From the NCBI RefSeq assembly GCF_000719975.1, contig NZ_JOIJ01000001.1:434001-498000 (forward strand): 64,000 nt of DNA, written 5' to 3'. The stretch is from Prauserella rugosa. Lineage in GTDB: Bacteria; Actinomycetota; Actinomycetes; Mycobacteriales; Pseudonocardiaceae. Both the position numbers and the translations under genes were made by a program. Positions 51,409 to 59,137 of the stretch are shown in pieces. The notes under the pieces were generated by a model, which saw only the letters and a list, made by a program, of their open reading frames with translations, ran no database searches and was not told the origin of the DNA. Positions within the stretch are counted from its first letter, which is position 1. Each line of letters opens with the position of its first letter.

Positions 51409-52314
51409 CTAATTGGGCGAACCGGACGGGTCGCCGTCGCGGGCGGAACCCGAGGTCGGGCAGCGGAACTCGGCGTAGCAGGTGATGTTCGTGAAGCCGT
51501 TTCGCCAGTTGGCCTCGTCCGGCCAGCGCCACGAAGGTGCCACGTCGCGACGCTTGTCGCCGACGTGTTCGGTCACTTTCGCGCCACAGCTCGCTCGCGC
51601 CTTGTCGTCGAACTCGCGTGCCGACGGCGGCCGGTCGTCCGGCGAGCCCGCGCCCACGACGCCGACGGCCTCGGCGACGTGCGGCTCATCGCACGGGACG
51701 GGGGTGGGCAGTGCGTCGGAAGGGCGGGTCGTCGAACAGAGGCGGTAGGCGTCGAAGTCGTCGGCCAGCGCGTTGCGGACCGAACCGCTGCGGGTCTGTG
51801 CCTGCCCGTCGCCGTCGAGTTCGGCCACGCCGCAGCGGTACCAGCGATTGCCTGTCTTCCAGTCGTCGGCGTCGGCCCACACGAGCCATGCGCCGAGCCT
51901 CGAGGCGTCGTAGGCCCCGCTGCCCAGGTACTCGGCGGCCGCCTGCCTGCACTGGGGGAAGACGGTGCGGAACACGGTGGCGCGGTCGGGCGGGGTGTCG
52001 GTGAGTGTCGAGCCGAGGTCGCCGCCGAACGTGCCCTCCTTGGTGATCTCGACCGTGTGCGGCTCGGAGCACTCGACCGGCCCGGGGCTTCCGCCATCCA
52101 GGCACTCCCCCTCACCTGCGACGACCGTCCTGGCCGCCTGGTTCGAGGAGGGTGTGCGGGGCACGTCGTCGAGCACGGGAGGGTCGGCGGGCATCTCGGT
52201 GGCCCGCACGCGGTCGGGTTCGGCCAACCCGGTGGTGGCGTCGGCGCATCCGGCCAGAGTGAGGGCGGCCGCGAGCGCGGACACGGCCAGTGCGATACGC
52301 CCGGTGCTCGACAC
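51409..52314 (-). CDS. Lipoprotein with septum-formation domain
   Basis: 301 aa. Lipobox LTLAGC with Cys23 after a signal peptide (MSSTGRIALAVSALAAA). Two copies of a Cys-containing motif typical of the Septum_form family are visible: VECSEPHTVEITKEG (about 80) and VPCDEPHVAEAVGVV (about 210), each followed by a segment with a Cys near FPQCRQAAAEYLG and KARASCGAKVTEH. The proteins are probably tethered at the outer membrane face with disulfide-stabilised domains; the name comes from the family and has little experimental meaning. Lies upstream of the peptidase gene on the same strand. Confidence 0.85.
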   Translation of the reverse strand: MSSTGRIALAVSALAAALTLAGCADATTGLAEPDRVRATEMPADPPVLDDVPRTPSSNQAARTVVAGEGECLDGGSPGPVECSEPHTVEITKEGTFGGDLGSTLTDTPPDRATVFRTVFPQCRQAAAEYLGSGAYDASRLGAWLVWADADDWKTGNRWYRCGVAELDGDGQAQTRSGSVRNALADDFDAYRLCSTTRPSDALPTPVPCDEPHVAEAVGVVGAGSPDDRPPSAREFDDKARASCGAKVTEHVGDKRRDVAPSWRWPDEANWRNGFTNITCYAEFRCPTSGSARDGDPSGSPN

Positions 52315-52516
52315 GAAGTCACTCTATCGAGTGAGTCGGCGGGCTGGACAGACGTGGTCCGCACGGCCGGTGTCGATCTCCGGTGGCGGCTCGATCGGGT
52401 GTGATCGTCGATCATCGCAAGATCGACAGTGGGCCGTCCACTATGTCCACTCGCGACGCGGCGCGTCCGAATTCTCCGCTCGGTGTCGGAGAAACCCCAG
52501 GTCCAGACATATGGAA

Positions 52517-52561
52517 ACCCCGCGATGCTGCCAGGTCGGGGGTCCGCCAGCATCGCGGGGT
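52517..52561 (-). terminator. Terminator of the small basic-protein gene
   Basis: ACCCCGCGATGCTG (52517-52530) and exact complement (52548-52561), 14-bp arms, 17-nt loop. It lies 60 bp after the stop of the 53-residue gene read leftwards. Confidence 0.7.
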
Positions 52562-52621
52562 CATGAGGCATATCGCCGCCCATAGCGACGGCGTTACACC
52601 TGAATCCCAGTGTAATTCAGC

Positions 52622-52783
52622 TCACACGCGCGCCTTGGATTTCTGGTAACCGTGTTTCTGGGCGATGGTGATCAGCTCGTCGCGCACGGTCGTCGCGGCG
52701 GCGGTGTCGATCGCCTTGCTGACGGCGCGGCGGGTGCGGGAGTGGGCTCGACGGACGCGGAGGCGGGCGGCGAGATTCGACAT
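52622..52783 (-). CDS. Small basic protein of 53 residues
   Basis: Short open frame with a good protein-like composition: MSNLAARLRVRRAHSRTRRA, then an amphipathic helix VSKAIDTAAATTVRDELITI and a basic end AQKHGYQKSKARV. Small Arg-rich proteins of this look are common in Pseudonocardiales as hypotheticals (recollection, not searched). ATG 52783; an AAGGAG lies somewhat far (14 nt) upstream. It is followed by a hairpin terminator, which supports a real transcript. It may bind nucleic acid, but no domain is known. Confidence 0.6.
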   Translation of the reverse strand: MSNLAARLRVRRAHSRTRRAVSKAIDTAAATTVRDELITIAQKHGYQKSKARV

Positions 52784-53176
52784 CTGGGGTGTGGCATCTC
52801 CTTCAAGAACCTATCGACTTTTTCCCCTACGTCCCTTATTATCCACGGCCTTCGAGTGCCTCGCCACTGATTATTCGGTGAGCTGCCTTACTTCCCGAAC
52901 GATCAACGGCGCGCGTTACAGATCTAGCGTGGTCCATCCGTATGAACCTCGACGCTAGCTCTGTCTACCGATTTCTAGCCGTGTACGTAGAAACCCGAAT
53001 ACGACGATAGTGACGGCGATCCGGCGGGTCGAGCCGCGTGGAATGCGAGGCGATCGGAGCGCGAGGATCGGAGTGCAAGGCGCAGCCGGGCAGGAACGAG
53101 TGCCGGGCAGGGTGGAGTGTCGGCGGCCGTCTGCGCCGCCTGTCTCGGTGAGCCGCCTGTTTCCGTGAGCCGCCGG
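52784..53176. other. Intergenic region with CTAG-containing repeats
   Basis: No gene is evident in these 393 bp. Three CTAG tetramers occur (52924, 52955, 52975), two of them in the inverted repeat CTAGCGT/ACGCTAG (52924-52930, 52952-52958). TTTCTA-TAGAAA at 52972-52993 forms another. The motif TTTCTAGCCG...AAACCCGA recurs on the other side of the ATPase gene (54390). The left part holds the promoter of the 53-residue gene. Confidence 0.5.
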
Positions 53177-54370
53177 TCAGTCGGCGCGCGTGAGCAGGTA
53201 GTTGCCGAAGTGCGGCACCGTGAACGCGATGTGCCCGCGTTCGGCCGAGTAGACGAGACCCTTCTTCATGAGGCTGTCGCGAGCAGGGGACAACGATGAC
53301 GGCTTGCGGCCGAGGTAGACGGCGATGTCCGAGGTCACGGCGCTCTCGTCCTTGCCGTGGGTCAGTTCGGCCATCGCGCGCAGGTACTCGCGTTCGGCAG
53401 GGGTCGCGCGCTCGTACCGCGAGCCGAAGAATCCGACGGCGAGTTCGGTCTCCGCTTCGGGGGCGGCGACCCGGACGTCCTCCTCGGTGATCGGGTTCGA
53501 AGGGGCGGCGTCCCATGCGGCCTTGCCGTAGGCCTGGATGAAGTACGGGTAGCCGCCGGAGGCGGTGTACAGGGCATCGAGGGCGGCTGGTGCGATCTCG
53601 GCGTCCTCGCGCTCGACGGGTGCGAGCACGGCCCGGTCGGCGTCCTCCCTGCTCAGCCTGTCGATCCGCGCGTAGCGGAACAGGCGTTCCGAGTACGACT
53701 TCGACGCCGACAACACGGCGGGCACGTGCGGCAGGCCCGCGCCGACGACCACGAGCGGTGCGCCGGACTGCGACAGTTCGTGGCACGCGGCGCACAGGGC
53801 GGAGACGTCCTCGGCGGTCAGGTCCTGGATCTCGTCGATGAGCAGCGCGACGCCCGTGCCCACGTCCGTCGCCAGCTCGGCGACCTCGGTGAACAGTTCG
53901 ACCAGGTCGATCTCGATGTCGCCGGAGTCCGCGCGGCCCTGTGCGGGTGGTACGTCAATGCCGGGTTGCCACCGGTCGCGCATCTTGGCGTCGGGTTTGT
54001 TGGCCTTCAGCGCGAACGCCTTCAGAACGGCCAGTACCTCGTCGACGCGATCGGGTGCGCGGTGGCGCACGGCGAGGTCGCGGACGGCGCGGTGGAGGGC
54101 CGCGGACAACGGCCTGCGCAGCTCGGCGTCCGGGCGTGCCTCGACCTTGCCCGCTCCCCAGCGCCGCCGGATCGCCATCGACCGCAGTTCGCCGAGCAGG
54201 ACGGTCTTGCCCACGCCGCGCAGGCCGGTGAGCATCAGGCTCCGTTCCGGACGCCCGCGCGCGACGCGTTCGAGGACGACGTCGAAGGCGTCGAGCTCGC
54301 GTTCGCGCCCTGCGAGCTCGGGCGGGCGTTGACCGGCTCCGGGGGCGAACGGGTTCCGCACGGGATCCAT
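53177..54370 (-). CDS. AAA-type ATP-binding protein (ORC/Cdc6-like)
   Basis: 397 aa. P-loop ATPase of the AAA_16/ATPase_2 kind: Walker A MLTGLRGVGKTVLLGEL (about 47-63), Walker B VALLIDEIQDL (about 180), a sensor-1-like VVVGAGLPHVP, then ARIDRLSREDADRAV and a winged-helix-like end (SDIAVYLGRKPSSLSPARDSLMKKG, in parts). Such proteins bind DNA or act as stand-alone regulators; the partner is not known. It is monocistronic, divergent from the glycerophosphodiesterase, and both flanks carry similar TTTCTAGCCG/AAACCCGA motifs. Confidence 0.82.
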   Translation of the reverse strand: MDPVRNPFAPGAGQRPPELAGRERELDAFDVVLERVARGRPERSLMLTGLRGVGKTVLLGELRSMAIRRRWGAGKVEARPDAELRRPLSAALHRAVRDLAVRHRAPDRVDEVLAVLKAFALKANKPDAKMRDRWQPGIDVPPAQGRADSGDIEIDLVELFTEVAELATDVGTGVALLIDEIQDLTAEDVSALCAACHELSQSGAPLVVVGAGLPHVPAVLSASKSYSERLFRYARIDRLSREDADRAVLAPVEREDAEIAPAALDALYTASGGYPYFIQAYGKAAWDAAPSNPITEEDVRVAAPEAETELAVGFFGSRYERATPAEREYLRAMAELTHGKDESAVTSDIAVYLGRKPSSLSPARDSLMKKGLVYSAERGHIAFTVPHFGNYLLTRAD

Positions 54371-54505
54371 GGGCTAGCACGGTATTGGTTTCTCTAGCCG
54401 AAACCCGATATTGCCCGAGAAACAGCTACGCGCGTGTCGCTGTGCGTGCTGCCAGGTACATCTGTGGCTCACCTGGTTGTCACCTGCGAGTGCGACTGTC
54501 CGCGG

Positions 54506-55573
54506 GTGAAGACCACGCAGCGTATGGCAGCCCTCGTGGCGAGCCTTGTGACCGTCATCGGGGTCGGCGTACCGGCCGCGGCCGCCGACCCGGCCCCCGG
54601 CAAGCCCGGCCGGCCGCACTTCGACATCCAGGCGCATCGAGGAGGCATCGGCCTCACCGTCGAGGGCACGCTCAAGGCCTTCGAACGTGCCCTCGAGCTG
54701 GGTGTCACGACACTCGAACTCGACGTGCAGATCACTCGTGACGGCCGCGAGGTGATCACGCACGACCGGCAGATCGACCCCGACAAGTGTCTGGACACCG
54801 AGCCGGTCACGCCCGGCGACCCGCAGTTCCCTTACGCGGGCAAGTACGTCAAGGATCTGACGTTCGACCAGGTCCGCACCCTCGACTGCGGTTCCCAGCA
54901 GGACCCGCGTCATCCGGACCAGGAGCTCTCCCCCGGCGCCCGCATGCCGACGTTGGCGGAGCTGTTCGCACTCGTCCGCGAGCACCGGGCGTTCGGCGTG
55001 CGGTTCAACATCGAGACGAAGGTCGAGGCCGCGGCTCCGGAGGAGACCGCGCCGCGCGAGCAGTTCGTCGAGCGGGTCGCCTCCGAGGTCGAACGGTCCG
55101 GGTTCGCGCGCAACGTGACGATCCAGAGCTTCGACTGGGGCTCGCTGATGGCGATGTCCGAACGGATGCCGAAGCTTCCGCTGGTGGCGTTGACCGAGCC
55201 GAACTTCCTCGAGGTCGGCGAGCCGGGCGCCTCGCCGTGGCTCGGTGGACTGGACATCGACGACTTCGACGGCAGTCCCGTGCGTGCGGCCGCCTCCTTC
55301 GGGGCCAGCGCACTGTCCCCTGTGCACGGTGAACCTCAGGACGGGCAGGTCGGCGACCCCGACTACGTGCCGTTCACCACGAAGGAGATGGTCGACGAGG
55401 CCCACGCCCACGGCATGGCCGTCATCCCGTGGACGATCAACGACAAGCCGACCATGCGCAAACTGATCGACGACGGAGTCGACGGGTTGATCACCGACTA
55501 TCCGAACCGGTTGCGCGAGGTGGCCGCCGAGTACGGTTTCAAGCTTCCGAAACCGGTGCGGCCTGCACGCTGA
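54506..55573 (+). CDS. glpQ: Secreted glycerophosphodiester phosphodiesterase
   Basis: About 355 aa from GTG 54506 (VKTTQRMAALVASLVTVIG), with a signal peptide ending near AAAADPAPG. GDPD TIM barrel: FDIQAHRGGIGLTVEGTLKAF has the first catalytic His and the acidic pair; TTLELDVQITRDGREVITHD has Glu, Asp and the second His; FNIETKVE and the end WTINDKPTMRKLIDDGVDGLITDYP follow. It hydrolyses deacylated phospholipids to glycerol-3-phosphate outside the cell and could supply carbon and phosphate. No ribosome-binding site; ATG 54524 is an alternative. Confidence 0.88.
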   Translation: MKTTQRMAALVASLVTVIGVGVPAAAADPAPGKPGRPHFDIQAHRGGIGLTVEGTLKAFERALELGVTTLELDVQITRDGREVITHDRQIDPDKCLDTEPVTPGDPQFPYAGKYVKDLTFDQVRTLDCGSQQDPRHPDQELSPGARMPTLAELFALVREHRAFGVRFNIETKVEAAAPEETAPREQFVERVASEVERSGFARNVTIQSFDWGSLMAMSERMPKLPLVALTEPNFLEVGEPGASPWLGGLDIDDFDGSPVRAAASFGASALSPVHGEPQDGQVGDPDYVPFTTKEMVDEAHAHGMAVIPWTINDKPTMRKLIDDGVDGLITDYPNRLREVAAEYGFKLPKPVRPAR

Positions 55574-55705
55574 CCGGTGCGTGCCTGTGTTGGGATGTAT
55601 CGGCCTTTCTAGTGGTGAAGCTAGAGATCGGTAGAGAGTCGGAGACGGCTTCCGTGGGTAGGTTTGTCGATGGAGAGAGTCGTCAGCCGATCTACAGGAG
55701 CATCG

Positions 55706-56218
55706 ATGATCTTGCGCCGTGTGGCCCGTCCCCTGCTCGCCGCCATCTTCATCTCCGGTGGTCTGAACGCCATCCGGCAGGCGGAGGGGCATGCGCAGGC
55801 CGCTGAACCCTTCCTGAGCGAGAACATCCTGCCCGCGGCCGACCGGTTGCCGGTCAACGCCGACCCGGTGGGCGTCGTGAAGTTCGACGGCGCCGTGAAG
55901 GTGGCCGCGGGCACGATGTTGGCGCTCGGCAAGTTCCCCCGGCTGTCCTCGCTCGCCCTGCTCACGAGCATCACCGCCACCACGGTCGCCGGGCACCCGT
56001 TCTGGGAGGAGAAGGACGAGGGCAAACGCGCCCAGGAGCAGGTCCAGTTCCTCAAGAACGCGGGCCTCGCCGGTGGACTGATGCTGGCGATGGCCGACAC
56101 CGAGGGCAGGCCGTCGGTCGGGTGGCGCACCAAGCGCGCCGCCCGCAAGACGCGCAAGAACCTCGAGCACACCGCCTCCAAGGCGACCGGCGCGGTCGAG
56201 TCCGTCCTGCCGAACTGA
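55706..56218 (+). CDS. DoxX-family membrane protein
   Basis: 170 aa from ATG 55706 with AGGAG 6 nt upstream. DoxX-like membrane protein with four hydrophobic segments: ILRRVARPLLAAIFISGGLNAIR, AVKVAAGTMLALGKF, LSSLALLTSITATTVAGHPFW and AGLAGGLMLAMADTEG (listed in parts), and a basic C-terminus (RTKRAARKTRKN). Some DoxX proteins work with redox enzymes, but no partner is here. A TCTAG...CTAGA inverted repeat lies in the upstream gap. Confidence 0.85.
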   Translation: MILRRVARPLLAAIFISGGLNAIRQAEGHAQAAEPFLSENILPAADRLPVNADPVGVVKFDGAVKVAAGTMLALGKFPRLSSLALLTSITATTVAGHPFWEEKDEGKRAQEQVQFLKNAGLAGGLMLAMADTEGRPSVGWRTKRAARKTRKNLEHTASKATGAVESVLPN

Positions 56219-56266
56219 CCCACGGCAGTCTCTCAGGGCCCGGCGCACCCGCCGCCCTTTATGCAA

Positions 56267-56311
56267 CCGAGGGCCCCATGGCCGCGTTCAACGCGACCAT
56301 GGGGCCCTCGG
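56267..56311. terminator. Dispersed palindrome, copy 4
   Basis: 22-bp arms (56267-56288, 56290-56311) with one mismatch around a central C, outer CCGAGGGCCCCATGG, core GCGTTCAACGC. It lies between the convergent DoxX and thiolase genes and so suits both as terminator. Confidence 0.8.
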
Positions 56312-56342
56312 GAGCTTCACCGGGGATGTCCCCGGGTTGGTG

Positions 56343-57671
56343 TCAGCGTTCCAGGATGGCGGTGATGCCCTGTCCGCCGGCGGCGCAGATGGAGATGAGC
56401 CCGCGGCCCGAGCCCTTCTCGGCGAGCAGCTTGGCCAGCGTGCCCACGATGCGCCCACCCGTCGCCGCGAACGGGTGACCCGCCGCCAACGACGAGCCGT
56501 TGACGTTGAGCTTGGCGCGGTCGATCGAGCCGACCGGCTCGTCGCGGCCCAGTTTCTCCTTGGCGAACGTCGGGTCCTCCCACGCCTTCAGCGTGGCCAG
56601 TACCTGCGAGGCGAACGCCTCGTGGATCTCGTAGAAGTCGAAGTCGGCGAGCGTCAGGCCCGCGCGGTCGAGCATGCGCGGCACGGCGTAGGCCGGCGCC
56701 ATCAGCAGCCCCTCCTCGCCGTGCACGTAGTCGACCGCGGCGGTCTGGGTGAACGTGAGGTAGGCCAGCACCGGCAGCTTGTGCGCCTTGGCCCACTCCT
56801 CGGTGGCCAGCAGCACGGCGGAGGCGCCGTCGGACAGCGGCGTCGAGTTGCCCGCCGTCATCGTGCCGTCCTGGCCGCCGAACACGGGCTTGAGTTTGCC
56901 GAGCTTCTCGGCCGTCGAGTCTGGGCGCAGGTTCTGGTCGCGCGTCTGGCCGAGGAACGGCGTGAGCAGGTCGTCGAAGAATCCCGCGTCGTAGGCGGCC
57001 GCGAGCCGCTGGTGGCTGGTGGCGGCCAGCTCGTCCTGGTCGGCGCGCGAGATGTCCCACGAGTTGGCGGTCAGCGACGCGTGCTCGCCCATCGACAAGC
57101 CGGTACGCGGCTCGGCGTTCTGCGGGATCTCGGGCACGAGGTGGCCGGGGCGGAGCTTGCCGAGCAGCTTGATCCGCTGGCCGAGCGTCTTCGCGGCGTT
57201 GAGCTTGACCAGTACGCGGCGCAGGTCGTCGTTCACGGCGAGCGGGGCGTCGCTGGTGGTGTCGACGCCGCCCGCGATGGCCGAGTCGATCTGGCCGAGC
57301 GCGATCTTGTTGGCCGTGTTCACGATCGCCTGCAGGCCGGTGCCGCAGGCCATCTGGACGTCGGAGGCGGGCGTGGTCGGCGCGAGCTTGCTGCCCAGCA
57401 CGACCTCACGGGCCAGGTTGAAGTCGCGCGAGTGCTTCAGCACGGCACCGGCGGCGACCTCACCGAGCTCCTCGCCCTGCAGCGCGTACCTGCTCACCAG
57501 GCCGTCCATGGCTGCGGTGAGCATGTCCTGGTTGGAGGCGTTGGAGTAGGGGCCGTTCGACCGCGCGAACGGGATGCGGTTCGCTCCGACGATCGCGACC
57601 CTGCGTGCGGTCGGCGCCTTCGGCTTGCTCGACCGCGACCTGCCGCTGCTCGGCTTCTGCGCTGAGGTCAT
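56343..57671 (-). CDS. fadI: Acetyl-CoA acyltransferase (thiolase, FadI/FadA2 type)
   Basis: Last step of beta-oxidation, cleaving 3-ketoacyl-CoA. 442 aa. Nucleophile Cys109 in VQMACGTGLQAIV, catalytic His in DFYEIHEAFASQ (about 350), NVNGSSLAAGHPFAATGGR with His near 400, and the second Cys in SICAAGGQGITAILE (about 433). The CAAGGxG ending marks the FadI/trifunctional-beta branch. Corresponds to M. tuberculosis fadA2 (Rv0243), which is also divergent from fabG4-htdX. A palindromic operator lies in the shared promoter. Confidence 0.94.
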   Translation of the reverse strand: MTSAQKPSSGRSRSSKPKAPTARRVAIVGANRIPFARSNGPYSNASNQDMLTAAMDGLVSRYALQGEELGEVAAGAVLKHSRDFNLAREVVLGSKLAPTTPASDVQMACGTGLQAIVNTANKIALGQIDSAIAGGVDTTSDAPLAVNDDLRRVLVKLNAAKTLGQRIKLLGKLRPGHLVPEIPQNAEPRTGLSMGEHASLTANSWDISRADQDELAATSHQRLAAAYDAGFFDDLLTPFLGQTRDQNLRPDSTAEKLGKLKPVFGGQDGTMTAGNSTPLSDGASAVLLATEEWAKAHKLPVLAYLTFTQTAAVDYVHGEEGLLMAPAYAVPRMLDRAGLTLADFDFYEIHEAFASQVLATLKAWEDPTFAKEKLGRDEPVGSIDRAKLNVNGSSLAAGHPFAATGGRIVGTLAKLLAEKGSGRGLISICAAGGQGITAILER

Positions 57672-57722
57672 GGCTTCCTCCTGCTCGGCTGGTTCTCGAG
57701 AACGCTCGCGTGCGTCCGAGTG

Positions 57723-57744
57723 TAACTTACTCGCGAGTAGGTTA
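57723..57744. promoter_or_regulatory. 22-bp palindromic operator between fadI and fabG4
   Basis: TAACTTACTCGCGAGTAGGT plus TA, symmetric at all but one position pair, with the perfect core TACTCGCGAGTA (57728-57739). It is placed in the 118-bp gap shared by the divergent fadI and fabG4 genes, a typical TetR-family site. A weaker match (TAC-N4-GAGTA) lies at 62322 beside a TetR gene. Confidence 0.7.
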
Positions 57745-57789
57745 GGCTTTCAGGCAGCAAGCAGCCACATGAGGACGGTGACGCAGCGG

Positions 57790-59136
57790 ATGGCGGACAA
57801 GTATCAAGAGTTCACCAAGAGCGCGGTAGGCAAGTTCCTGGTGCCGAAGCTCGGCCTGCCCAACCCGCCGAAGCTGCGGCGCTACCGCCCGGGCGAGCCC
57901 CCGTTGGCTGGCCCCGCGCTGGTCGGCGCCGCACCCGGTGGACGACTCGAGAAGACCCTGGCCAAGCAGATCGGTGCCGCGGGCATCGACCTGCTGTCCG
58001 AACCCGGCGGTGACGACACGCGCTACGGCGCCCTCGTCTTCGACGCTACCGGGATCAAGGACCCCGCGCAGCTGCGCGAGCTGCACCGCTTCTACCAGCC
58101 CGTGGTGCGCAAGGTCGCCCCTTCGGCGCGGGTCGTCGTGCTCGGCACCCCTCCGGAGCTCGTCGAGGGCAGGGAGCGGGTCGCCCAGCGTGCGCTCGAA
58201 GGCTTCACGCGTTCGGTCGGCAAGGAGCTCAAGCGCGGCGCCACCGCCCAGCTGGTGTACGTCGCAGAGGGCGCCGAGGAGGCCACAGAGTCGACGATCC
58301 GGTTCCTGCTGTCGGCCAAGTCGGCGTTCGTCGGCGGTCAGGTGATCCGCGTCGGCACCGGTGGCGTGACCACCGCGACGGCCCCCGAGAACTGGGACAC
58401 CCCGCTGGCGGGCAAGACCGCGCTGGTCACGGGTGCCTCCCGCGGCATCGGTGCGGCGATCGCCGAGACGCTCGCCCGCGACGGCGCCCACGTGGTGGCC
58501 CTCGACATCCCGGCGCAGGGCGCAGACCTGTCGCAGGTCGCCAACCGGATCGGCGGCTCGGCGCTCCAGCTCGACATCACCGCCGACGACGCGCCCGCCA
58601 AGCTCGCCGAGTACCTGTCCGAGCGGCACGACGGGGTCGACGTCGTCGTGCACAACGCGGGCATCACGCGGGACAAGACCCTCGGCAACCTCACCGACCA
58701 GGCGTGGGACGCCGTGCTCGGCGTCAACCTGGTCTCGCAGCTCGCGGTGAACGACAAGCTGATGGCCGACAAGGTGCTCAACACCGGCGGCCGCATCATC
58801 GGCGTCTCGTCCATGGCCGGTATCGCGGGCAACGTCGGCCAGACCAACTACGCGGCCAGCAAGGCGGGCGTCATCGGCATGGTCGACGACACCGCGCCGA
58901 AGATCGCCGAGTACGGCGGCACGATCAACGCCGTCGCACCCGGGTTCATCGAGACGCAGATGACCGCGGCCGTGCCGATCATGATCCGCGAGTTCGGCCG
59001 CCGCCTTTCCGCGTTGTCGCAGGGCGGTCTGCCGGTGGACGTCGCCGAGACGATCGCCTGGTACGCCAACCCGGGTTCGGCCGCGGTGAACGGCAACGTC
59101 GTGCGGGTGTGCGGCCAGGCGTTCCTGGGGGCGTGA
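57790..59136 (+). CDS. fabG4: High-molecular-weight 3-oxoacyl-ACP/CoA reductase (FabG4-like)
   Basis: About 448 aa from ATG 57790 (MADKYQEFTKSAVGKFLVPK). The N-terminal 200 residues are a flavodoxin-like extra domain (LRRYRPGEPPLAGPALVGAA) typical of FabG4/HMwFabG, then an SDR domain: VTGASRGIGAAIAETLARDG, HNAGITRDKTL, GVSSMAGIAGN, TNYAASKAGVIGM (Tyr and Lys), INAVAPGFIETQMT. FabG4 reduces 3-ketoacyl substrates with NADH. ATG 57769 is an alternative start. It ends 1 bp before htdX, as in M. tuberculosis Rv0242c-Rv0241c. Confidence 0.93.
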   Translation: MADKYQEFTKSAVGKFLVPKLGLPNPPKLRRYRPGEPPLAGPALVGAAPGGRLEKTLAKQIGAAGIDLLSEPGGDDTRYGALVFDATGIKDPAQLRELHRFYQPVVRKVAPSARVVVLGTPPELVEGRERVAQRALEGFTRSVGKELKRGATAQLVYVAEGAEEATESTIRFLLSAKSAFVGGQVIRVGTGGVTTATAPENWDTPLAGKTALVTGASRGIGAAIAETLARDGAHVVALDIPAQGADLSQVANRIGGSALQLDITADDAPAKLAEYLSERHDGVDVVVHNAGITRDKTLGNLTDQAWDAVLGVNLVSQLAVNDKLMADKVLNTGGRIIGVSSMAGIAGNVGQTNYAASKAGVIGMVDDTAPKIAEYGGTINAVAPGFIETQMTAAVPIMIREFGRRLSALSQGGLPVDVAETIAWYANPGSAAVNGNVVRVCGQAFLGA

Positions 59137-59137
59137 C

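Noticed and set aside
56343..57671. Thiolase second-Cys motif CAAGGQG looked like a mutated CxGGGxG
   Set aside because: CAAGGxG is the normal form in FadI and trifunctional-protein beta subunits, so it is not a defect.
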